Positions 1 through 6,458 of a stretch of DNA of 64,000 nucleotides are shown here, piece after piece; position 1 is the stretch's first letter, and every line of letters begins with the position of its first letter. A model generated the notes under the pieces. The model made no database searches, was not told the DNA's origin, and was given only the letters and a program-made list of their open reading frames with translations. Source of the DNA: an uncultured Prevotellaceae bacterium (GTDB taxonomy: Bacteria > Bacteroidota > Bacteroidia > Bacteroidales > Bacteroidaceae); NCBI GenBank assembly GCA_900321965.1, contig ONYA01000002.1, positions 1 through 64,000 on the forward strand, in the 5' to 3' direction. The position numbers and the translations under genes were made by a program.

Positions 1-387
1 CGTGCCCACCTCGGAATATTCGGGATTGACGCGCAGGCCGATAGAAGCCTGTCCCCCTACCCTCGCGTGGAACCGCTCGTACTGCGACAGCGAGTTGAAT
101 GTCAGGTGGCTGGAGCAGCGCAGTATCTCGTCGAACTCGCCATCGGTATAGGCTGGCGAATAGGTGTGCGCACGACTGCCGAACTCCTCGAGGGCTAACC
201 GCGCCTCGCTGAGGGAGCTGGCCGTCGTCGAACGGATGTATTCGCGGAAGATGGGGAAGGTCTTCCACAAGGCAAAGGCCTTGAAGGCCAGGATGATCTC
301 TACGTCGGCACGGCGTGCCACGTCGGCAATGAGCTGCAGGTTCCTGCGGAGCCGCGCTTCTTCAATGATATAAATCGGTGTATCCAT
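1..387 (-). CDS. nspC: Carboxynorspermidine decarboxylase, N-terminal part (cut by window edge)
   Basis: Reading the minus strand from ATG at 385-387 gives 129 open codons that run off the window. NspC is a PLP-dependent, alanine-racemase-fold decarboxylase that makes norspermidine or spermidine from the carboxylated precursor. The visible part carries LAFKAFAL, with K36 as the expected Schiff-base lysine, followed by SSLSEARLALEEFG and AHTYSPAY, which I recognise as typical of this family. A -7 box lies only 8 nt upstream of the ATG, so the transcript is probably nearly leaderless. The remainder, including the substrate-binding C-terminal domain, is outside the window. Recognition is by motif memory, not by alignment. 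Confidence 0.85.
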   Translation of the reverse strand, partial: MDTPIYIIEEARLRRNLQLIADVARRADVEIILAFKAFALWKTFPIFREYIRSTTASSLSEARLALEEFGSRAHTYSPAYTDGEFDEILRCSSHLTFNSLSQYERFHARVGGQASIGLRVNPEYSEVGT

Positions 388-395
388 CACGGGTG

Positions 396-425
396 CAAAA
401 TTACGAAAAAAAATCAAAAAAACAA
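396..425 (-). promoter_or_regulatory. Promoter of nspC
   Basis: On the minus strand TAATTTTG (396-403) fits the Bacteroidetes -7 consensus TAnnTTTG. A weaker CTTG-like -33 element (423-425) lies 19 bp upstream. The expected start of transcription is within about 3 nt of the nspC ATG. Confidence 0.5.
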
Positions 426-477
426 GGGCGGCAGCAAATTCTTCACGCTTCACGCCCTACTCTTCACCTTTTTTTAC

Positions 478-485
478 TACCTTTG
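478..485 (+). promoter_or_regulatory. -7 box of the EamA transporter gene
   Basis: TACCTTTG at 478-485 matches the Bacteroidetes -7 consensus and lies 30 nt before the ATG at 516. No clear TTTG is found at -33, so this call rests on the -7 box alone. Confidence 0.45.
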
Positions 486-515
486 CAGCCGTTTTTCAAA
501 TAGTCGAAAGCAAAT

Positions 516-1448
516 ATGATAAATAACAACAGACTGCAGGCTCACGGAGCCATCCTCTTAGCCAACACCATCTTCGGTCTTGGCGTTCCCGTTACCAAAC
601 TGCTGCTCGACGACTGGGTGTCGCCGATGACCTATATGGCAACGCGCAGCCTCGGCGCCGCCATCGTGTTCTGGATCATCGCCTCGCTGATGAAGCCCGA
701 ACGCGTGGAGCGTCGCGACCTCGTCGTCATCATGCTCGGCGGACTGATGGGCTTCGTGGTGTCGCAGACGCTGACGGCATGGGCCCTGGACTACACCAGT
801 CCCGTCTATTTCTCGCTCATTGCCACACTGACGCCGGTGGCCGTCATGCTGATGGCCGCCCTGTTCATCGGCGAGCGCATCACGGGCATCAAGTTCCTCG
901 GCGTGCTGCTTGGCATAGCGGGCGCCGTGCTGATGGTGGTCATGGGACAGACATCGGGCAACGGCTCTAACGACCTGTTAGGCATCATACTGGCCATCCT
1001 GAGCGTGCTGACATGGGCTATCTACATGATCATCACCCGCAAGGTGGCACAGAAATACTCGCCGGTGACGCAGATGAAATACGTCTTCCTGATATCGGCC
1101 ATCGTCACCGTACCCATAGCCTGGCCCGAACTGGCCGACCAGCGGCTGTACTCGGCAGCCACCTTCGGCTGGGACGGCGCCCTGGAGATGGCCTTTATCG
1201 TGCTGATGGCCACCGTCTTAGGCTACTTCCTCATACCCTTCGCCATGCGCTGGCTCAGTGCGACGACGGTGAGCATCTACACCAACCTCCAGCCCATGGT
1301 AGCCTCGTTCGTGGCCATCATCATCGGCCAGGACCGTCTGACGTGGGACAAGCCCGTCGCCGCCCTGTTAGTTTTGCTCAGCGCCTATATCGTGACGGTG
1401 GTCTCATCGGGCGACGAAAGCAGGAAAACAGCGAAAAAAACAAAATGA
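516..1448 (+). CDS. EamA/DMT-family inner-membrane transporter
   Basis: A 310-residue protein with about ten hydrophobic segments arranged as two EamA repeats (roughly residues 8-145 and 155-300), the standard size and layout for the drug/metabolite transporter superfamily. The second repeat begins near GIILAILSVLTWAIYMI. These proteins export or exchange small metabolites such as amino acids; the substrate cannot be read from sequence. It is a single gene, divergent from nspC, and the following gene has its own promoter in the 66-bp gap. The C-terminus is short and lysine-rich, as expected for a cytoplasmic tail. Confidence 0.88.
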   Translation: MINNNRLQAHGAILLANTIFGLGVPVTKLLLDDWVSPMTYMATRSLGAAIVFWIIASLMKPERVERRDLVVIMLGGLMGFVVSQTLTAWALDYTSPVYFSLIATLTPVAVMLMAALFIGERITGIKFLGVLLGIAGAVLMVVMGQTSGNGSNDLLGIILAILSVLTWAIYMIITRKVAQKYSPVTQMKYVFLISAIVTVPIAWPELADQRLYSAATFGWDGALEMAFIVLMATVLGYFLIPFAMRWLSATTVSIYTNLQPMVASFVAIIIGQDRLTWDKPVAALLVLLSAYIVTVVSSGDESRKTAKKTK

Positions 1449-1459
1449 TACAGAAAATA

Positions 1460-1491
1460 TTTGTAGAATATACAAAAAATAGCTATCTTTG
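1460..1491 (+). promoter_or_regulatory. Promoter of the ThiE-like/prs operon
   Basis: TTTG (1460-1463), a 20-bp spacer and TATCTTTG (1484-1491) form a full-consensus Bacteroidetes housekeeping promoter. Transcription should start near 1498, about 17 nt before the first ATG at 1515. Confidence 0.75.
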
Positions 1492-1514
1492 CACGTGAAA
1501 TCAACAATGGGCAC

Positions 1515-2123
1515 ATGAAGCTTATTATCATGACGAAATCCACGTTCTTCGTGGAAGAGGACAAGATACTGACAACGCTCTTTGAGGCGGGGATGGATAA
1601 TCTGCACTTGTATAAGCCAGGTTCGGAGCCGGTCTATTCCGAACGGTTGCTGACGCTGCTCTCAGAAGACTTCTACGGCAAGATTACCGTGCACGACCAT
1701 TTCTACCTGAAAGAGGAGTTCCGCCTGAAAGGCATTCACCTGAACAACTGCCAGACGGAGGTTCCTGCGAGCTATCGTGGGAACATCAGCCGCACCTGTC
1801 ACAGAATTGACGAGCTGAAAGAGAACAAGAAGCGCTCGAACTACGTGTTTCTGAAGACGCTCTTCAACAGCCAGAGCAACCCTTCGGACAAGTCGACGCT
1901 GACGATGGAGGAGCTGCGCGAGGCATCACGCCGCGGGCTGATAGACAAGAAGGTGTACGCCATGGGCGGCATGAACCTCGACAACATCAGCGTGGCCAAG
2001 GAGTTAGGCTTCGGCGGTGTCGTCATCTGCGGTGACCTGTGGAACCGCTTCGACATCCACAACGAGCTGGACTACAAGGCGCTGATCAGCCACTTCGAGA
2101 AACTGCGGAAGGCAGTGGAATAG
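1515..2123 (+). CDS. Thiamine-phosphate synthase/TenI-like TIM-barrel protein
   Basis: A 202-residue protein related to ThiE/TenI. Visible family landmarks are KGIHLNN (about residue 75), a CH-containing loop in place of the usual SxH loop, and AMGGMNLDNISVAKELGFGGV near residue 150, which corresponds to the AIGGI...N...GADGVAV strand of ThiE. The segment FLKTLFNSQSNPSDK stands where ThiE normally has GPIFPTxTK, so the pyrophosphate-binding region is divergent. The name therefore describes the fold; thiamine-phosphate synthase activity is not established. No other thiamine genes are nearby. An in-frame ATG at 1530 is an alternative start. It probably shares a transcript with prs, which begins 28 nt downstream. 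Confidence 0.7.
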   Translation: MKLIIMTKSTFFVEEDKILTTLFEAGMDNLHLYKPGSEPVYSERLLTLLSEDFYGKITVHDHFYLKEEFRLKGIHLNNCQTEVPASYRGNISRTCHRIDELKENKKRSNYVFLKTLFNSQSNPSDKSTLTMEELREASRRGLIDKKVYAMGGMNLDNISVAKELGFGGVVICGDLWNRFDIHNELDYKALISHFEKLRKAVE

Positions 2124-2151
2124 AAAAGAAACAAGTTAACATCATAGATAA

Positions 2152-3084
2152 ATGGAAAACTCGTACATGGTCTTCTCGGGTACAGCCACGAGATACCTGG
2201 CAGAGAAAATCTGTCAAAGTTTAGGTTGCCCATTAGGACAACTCCAAATCACCAAGTTCTCTGACGGGGAGTTCGCCGTCAGCTACGAAGAGTCTATCCG
2301 CGGACGCGACATCTTCCTCGTCCAGAGTACGTTCCCCAACAGCGACAACCTGATGGAGCTGCTGCTGATGATCGATGCGGCAAAGCGTGCGTCGGCACGT
2401 ACCATCAACGCCGTCATCCCGTACTTCGGCTGGGCGCGCCAGGACCGCAAGGACAAGCCCCGCGTGTCGATAGGTGCCAAACTCGTAGCCGACCTGTTGA
2501 GTGTGGCTGGCGTGAACCGCGTCATCACGATGGACCTGCATGCCGACCAGATACAGGGTTTCTTCGATGTTCCCGTCGACCATCTGTATGCCTCAGGCGT
2601 CATCATGCCCTATCTGAAGAGTCTCCAGTTAGAAGATATGGTCATCGCCTCGCCCGACGTGGGCGGCTCGAAGCGCGCCAACACCTACGCGAAGTTCTTC
2701 GGCTGTCCGCTGGTGCTGTGCAACAAGACCCGTGCACGTGCCAATGTTGTGGCCACGATGCAGATTATCGGCGACGTGGAGGGCAAGAACGTCGTCCTCA
2801 TCGACGATATGGTAGACACCGCCGGCACGATTACCAAGGCTGCCGACCTGATGAAGCAGGCAGGAGCCAAGACCGTACGTGCCTGTGCCTCACACTGCGT
2901 GATGAGCGGCCCTGCCAGCGACCGCGTACAGGAGTCGGCCCTGGAGGAAATCATCTTCACGGACTCTATCCCCTATACCCAGCGCTGCGCCAAGGTGAAG
3001 CAGCTCTCTGTAGCCGACATGTTTGCCGAGGCCATCCGTCGTGTCATCGACAACAAGAGCATCAGCGACCTGTATATCGTATAA
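2152..3084 (+). CDS. prs: Ribose-phosphate pyrophosphokinase (PRPP synthetase)
   Basis: A 310-residue cytoplasmic enzyme that transfers pyrophosphate from ATP to ribose 5-phosphate, giving PRPP for nucleotide, histidine, tryptophan and NAD synthesis. Landmarks are the flexible-loop region PYFGWARQDRKDKPR, the metal-binding VITMDLHADQIQGFF and the PRPP-binding loop VVLIDDMVDTAGTI, all in the expected order. Length is standard for the class I enzyme. The stop codon is followed immediately by the GTG start of the next gene, which suggests translational coupling. Confidence 0.97.
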   Translation: MENSYMVFSGTATRYLAEKICQSLGCPLGQLQITKFSDGEFAVSYEESIRGRDIFLVQSTFPNSDNLMELLLMIDAAKRASARTINAVIPYFGWARQDRKDKPRVSIGAKLVADLLSVAGVNRVITMDLHADQIQGFFDVPVDHLYASGVIMPYLKSLQLEDMVIASPDVGGSKRANTYAKFFGCPLVLCNKTRARANVVATMQIIGDVEGKNVVLIDDMVDTAGTITKAADLMKQAGAKTVRACASHCVMSGPASDRVQESALEEIIFTDSIPYTQRCAKVKQLSVADMFAEAIRRVIDNKSISDLYIV

Positions 3085-3648
3085 GTGAGGAAGAAGATAC
3101 TTGAGATTGTCGGACTGGTCGTGGCCATTTGCTTGATGGCCGGATGCCAGTCCGACACCTATTCTATCATAGGCGAAGCATTCCACTTGCCTGACGGCAG
3201 CATGCTCTACCTGACCACCAGTCTGGACGGCCAGGGCGAGGTGCTGGATTCTGCCATCGTGGAACGAGGACGGTTCCGCTGTCAGGGACATATCGCCGAA
3301 TCACAAATCAGCAGGCTCTACCTGAGCACCGACTCACAGCAGAGCATCGTTTTCTTCAACGAGCCCGGCAACATCTATATCGAACTGTCAGGACAGCCGG
3401 GCCAGAGCCGCGTCTCGGGCACCACCATCAACAACCGCTGGCAGACCCTGAACGACAGCGTAGCGAAATACGAACTTCGTATCCGCAGTATCGTGGAGTC
3501 TGCCAGCGACAGCATCAATCCTCATCAGCGTTTCGTCGACGTCGAACGTCAGTATGCTTCGCTGACGCGTCTTATCAAGGAAACCGCCCTGCGTAACAAG
3601 GACAACGCCTTGGGACAGTTTATCAGCAACCACTACCAGGGCGACTAA
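3085..3648 (+). CDS. DUF4369-type lipoprotein lacking a thioredoxin domain
   Basis: A 187-residue protein starting at GTG directly after the prs stop. A signal peptide ends in a lipobox (CLMAGC, lipid Cys near residue 21). The next ~90 residues (SIIGEAFHLPDGSMLYL ... SAIVERGRFRCQG) have the beta-rich character of DUF4369, which in Bacteroidetes usually forms the N-terminus of a TlpA-like thioredoxin lipoprotein of about 350-400 residues. Here the reading frame ends after a helical linker (VERQYASLTRLIKETALRN), and no CxxC motif follows. It may be a truncated relict or a stand-alone domain. A repeat element begins about 30 bp after the stop. Confidence 0.65.
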   Translation: MRKKILEIVGLVVAICLMAGCQSDTYSIIGEAFHLPDGSMLYLTTSLDGQGEVLDSAIVERGRFRCQGHIAESQISRLYLSTDSQQSIVFFNEPGNIYIELSGQPGQSRVSGTTINNRWQTLNDSVAKYELRIRSIVESASDSINPHQRFVDVERQYASLTRLIKETALRNKDNALGQFISNHYQGD

Positions 3649-3676
3649 GACAGTACATCTGAATTATCCACAACGA

Positions 3677-3872
3677 ATTACACAGATTTTATTTAAACCA
3701 CAGATTTCGCAGATTACACAGATTTTGGCTGCGCATTGTCATGCCATTACACAGATTTCTTTGGATTTCTGCGGCTAAAGCCGCCGATTGACAGGCGAAG
3801 CCAATCTGTGAAATCTGAAATAATCGTGGCTTTAGCCACTTTAATCTGTGACATCTGTGCAATCTGTGGTCG
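3677..3872. repeat. Nested inverted-repeat intergenic element (CACAGATT family)
   Basis: The gap between the DUF4369 gene and the GH2 gene holds many copies of CACAGATT/AATCTGTG. The left arm (3696-3725) and right arm (3843-3872) are imperfect inverted repeats. Two hairpins lie between them: GCGGCTAAAGCCGC (3771-3784) and GTGGCTTTAGCCAC (3826-3839), which are themselves near reverse complements. It sits between convergent genes, so it may fold in either transcript. No coding potential is seen. Confidence 0.75.
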
Positions 3873-3894
3873 TTATAAAAATAGAGAATTCGTT

Positions 3895-6327
3895 TTATTT
3901 CGTCTGTAGCTTCAGCGTCACGGGCTTCAGGTTGGGAGCCGTGGCCGTCAGCGTGACGCGGCCGGCCTGACGCGTTGCCCGCAGGATGACGGTACACGTG
4001 CCGTTATACAACGAACGCTTCGTGCCGACAGTCAGCTCGTCGGAGTTGATGTCGCCATTGATGACGCCGACAATCTCGGCCTCGCCCTCCACCTTGAAGG
4101 TCACCTCGCCTGTCTCGGTCTTCACCTGACGACCTTTCTTGTCGACAGCCACGATGCGCACATGGAGCAGGTCCTCGCCGTCGGCACGCCAGGCATCGGC
4201 AGCCGGTTTCTTTGTCAGCGTCGCAGGACGGTCGGCCTCAGCCTTCAGCAGCACGGCCTCGCCCGTGGTTTCTATCTTATGACGCGCCACGGCCTTGCCG
4301 TCCTTATAAGCGATAGCCTCCAGAGAACCAGCGACATAGACGACATCGTTCCAGCGAATCTGATTACGCATCTTGGCGTTCTTCAAGTCGTTCTGCCGGC
4401 GTCCTAAACTCTTACCGTTCTGCAACAGCTCCACCTCGTCGCCATTGGTATAGATCACCAGCTGAAGCTTCTGTCCGGCAACGCGGTTCCAATGGTCGCT
4501 CATGCCGTCGTTGCCCGTCTGCACGCCATTCCACATCTGATCGCCTTTCTTGTCGACGACAGCGATATGCACCACCGGCACGTCGGGGCAGAAGAACGAC
4601 TTCATGTAGTAAGCCTTCGGTTTGGGTTCCAACGAGATGTCGAACACACCTTGTCCCCAGCCCTTGGCCGGCCATCCCTGCGACTCGCCTAAATAGTCGA
4701 TGGCTCCCCAGTAGGCCAGTCCGATGACCTTGTCGCGGTCCATCTCAAAGAAGTTCTGCCCCATGGCAGCCACCGAAGCCTCGCTCTGGTAGAACTTCAT
4801 CCAGGGGAAGCGGCGTCCGTCGCCGGGGAAATACATATACCTATAATTATATGCCTGCACGTCGGTCAGCATCGCCAGGTCGCAGGGCAGGGAGTCAGTC
4901 TCCCAGTTGCGGTAACGGGGGTGCATCGCCACCGTCACCAGACGTGTAGAGTCGTAGCGGGCCACCAAGGGTCGCATCAGCCGGTACATCGTCACGCCAT
5001 AGTCGTTGAACGGCTGGTTGGGATCTTGTTGCAGTTCGTTGCCAAGACTCCATAAGACGACGGAGGGTGAGTTGCGGTCGCGTTTCACCCATTCCGGCAC
5101 GTCATGCTGCCAGAGCTGTTCAAAGGCGACGCGGCCACCAGTATGCTGACGTGTCCATTTGTCGTACAACTCGTCGACCACCAAAATACCGTACTTATCG
5201 CACAACTCGATGAACTCGCGACTGTAGGGATTATGACTGGTACGTATGTGGTTGATGCCATACTGTTTCATCAGCTGCAGGCGCTTCTCAATGGCCCGCG
5301 GATAGGCGGCAGCACCCAATGCCCCTAACGTATGATGGTTGGCATAGCCCTGGAGCAGCACCTTACGGCCATTGAGCAGCAAGCCGCGCTCGGGTGTGAT
5401 GGCGACGGTGCGAATGCCGAACGTCGTGCAGGCTTCGTCAGCCACGCTGCCGTTTTCGCGATAAAGCGTCAGCCGGACGGTATAGAGATTAGGATGCTCG
5501 GTGTCCCACAGCTGCGGACTGGGAATCTCAATCTCGGGCAGGCGTGTCTCGCTCACCCGCGAGGGCGTGCTCCGGCGCATCTCGGCTTTCCCCTCATAGA
5601 CGACCTTACCGGCAGGATCGGTCACGGTGACAGCCACGGGGGCTTTCTTCTCGCGTCCCCTGAAAGCCACCTCGGCCGTGATGTTCACATAGCGATTGTC
5701 GCGCGTGGTGACATAGAGCGGATGGCGCTCGAAATAGAGTTCGCGGTTGGTGGCTACGAGACGCACGCTCCGAAAGAGTCCGCCACCCGTATACCAGCGG
5801 GAATTTCCCGGTTCACGGGTATCGGCCATCACGGCAATGACATTCTCCTGGCCGGGCTTCAGCCGGTTAGTGACGTCGACCTCAAAGCCGACATAGCCAT
5901 AGTCAGTACCGCCAACACGTTCGCCGTTGAGGTAGACGTCGGCCGTATAGATAATACCATCGAACTGCAAGAGCAGGCGCCGACCCTTCAGGGAATCGGC
6001 TGGCGTCAGGTGGAGCCGATACCACCCCTGCCCCATCTCCTTAAACCCACGGCTTGACAGGCGGCTCTTGATGTTAGCCGCCGGATCGTCATTGTCGGCC
6101 TTCTCGTCGGCAGCAGGTGCCACCCACGGCTGCTCAATCTGGAAATCATGAGGCACATTGACCGTTCGCCAGCTGCTGTCGTCAAACGATTTCTGTTCTG
6201 CCCCTGAGACAGAACCAGCATGGAAACGCCAGCCGAAATTCAAGTTCTCTACGATGCGCTGTTGGGCATTAACGCACAAAACCGCCATCAGGACCAATGA
6301 CGTCAGAATACACTTTTTTCCCATCAT
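3895..6327 (-). CDS. Secreted GH2 glycoside hydrolase (beta-galactosidase-like)
   Basis: An 810-residue enzyme with a signal peptide ending near NAQ (residue 22). Domain order is GH2 sugar-binding jelly roll (about 30-200), immunoglobulin-like domain (205-305), TIM barrel (310-590), a DUF4982-like segment (about 590-690) and a C-terminal beta domain. The acid/base glutamate is in WSLGNELQ (E431) and the likely nucleophile in FYQSEASV (E516). Family activity is hydrolysis of beta-linked galactosides or related sugars; the specificity is not determined. It is transcribed divergently from susC, 131 bp apart, so it probably acts in the periplasm on oligosaccharides imported by that system. Confidence 0.9.
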   Translation of the reverse strand: MMGKKCILTSLVLMAVLCVNAQQRIVENLNFGWRFHAGSVSGAEQKSFDDSSWRTVNVPHDFQIEQPWVAPAADEKADNDDPAANIKSRLSSRGFKEMGQGWYRLHLTPADSLKGRRLLLQFDGIIYTADVYLNGERVGGTDYGYVGFEVDVTNRLKPGQENVIAVMADTREPGNSRWYTGGGLFRSVRLVATNRELYFERHPLYVTTRDNRYVNITAEVAFRGREKKAPVAVTVTDPAGKVVYEGKAEMRRSTPSRVSETRLPEIEIPSPQLWDTEHPNLYTVRLTLYRENGSVADEACTTFGIRTVAITPERGLLLNGRKVLLQGYANHHTLGALGAAAYPRAIEKRLQLMKQYGINHIRTSHNPYSREFIELCDKYGILVVDELYDKWTRQHTGGRVAFEQLWQHDVPEWVKRDRNSPSVVLWSLGNELQQDPNQPFNDYGVTMYRLMRPLVARYDSTRLVTVAMHPRYRNWETDSLPCDLAMLTDVQAYNYRYMYFPGDGRRFPWMKFYQSEASVAAMGQNFFEMDRDKVIGLAYWGAIDYLGESQGWPAKGWGQGVFDISLEPKPKAYYMKSFFCPDVPVVHIAVVDKKGDQMWNGVQTGNDGMSDHWNRVAGQKLQLVIYTNGDEVELLQNGKSLGRRQNDLKNAKMRNQIRWNDVVYVAGSLEAIAYKDGKAVARHKIETTGEAVLLKAEADRPATLTKKPAADAWRADGEDLLHVRIVAVDKKGRQVKTETGEVTFKVEGEAEIVGVINGDINSDELTVGTKRSLYNGTCTVILRATRQAGRVTLTATAPNLKPVTLKLQTK

Positions 6328-6367
6328 CTATTTGTGTTGTTTTAGTAGTTATTATCGTTTTCGAGGG

Positions 6368-6436
6368 CAAAGATATATATTTTTTACTGATTTCGAACAA
6401 AAAAAGGAAAGCTTTTAGAAAAATTTATTAACTTTG
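6368..6436. promoter_or_regulatory. Divergent promoters of GH2 gene and susC
   Basis: On the minus strand TATCTTTG (6368-6375) with TTTG at 6398-6401 gives a GH2 promoter with a slightly long 22-bp spacer. On the plus strand TAACTTTG (6429-6436) lies 22 nt before the susC ATG; it has no clear -33 element, as expected if an activator is needed. Confidence 0.5.
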
Positions 6437-6458
6437 CACCAAACAACAACACACGCTT

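Noticed and set aside
5332-6057. 241-codon plus-strand open frame opposite the GH2 gene
   Set aside because: It is antisense to a clear GH2 enzyme with catalytic motifs; no promoter or recognisable domain. It arises from GC-rich codon bias.
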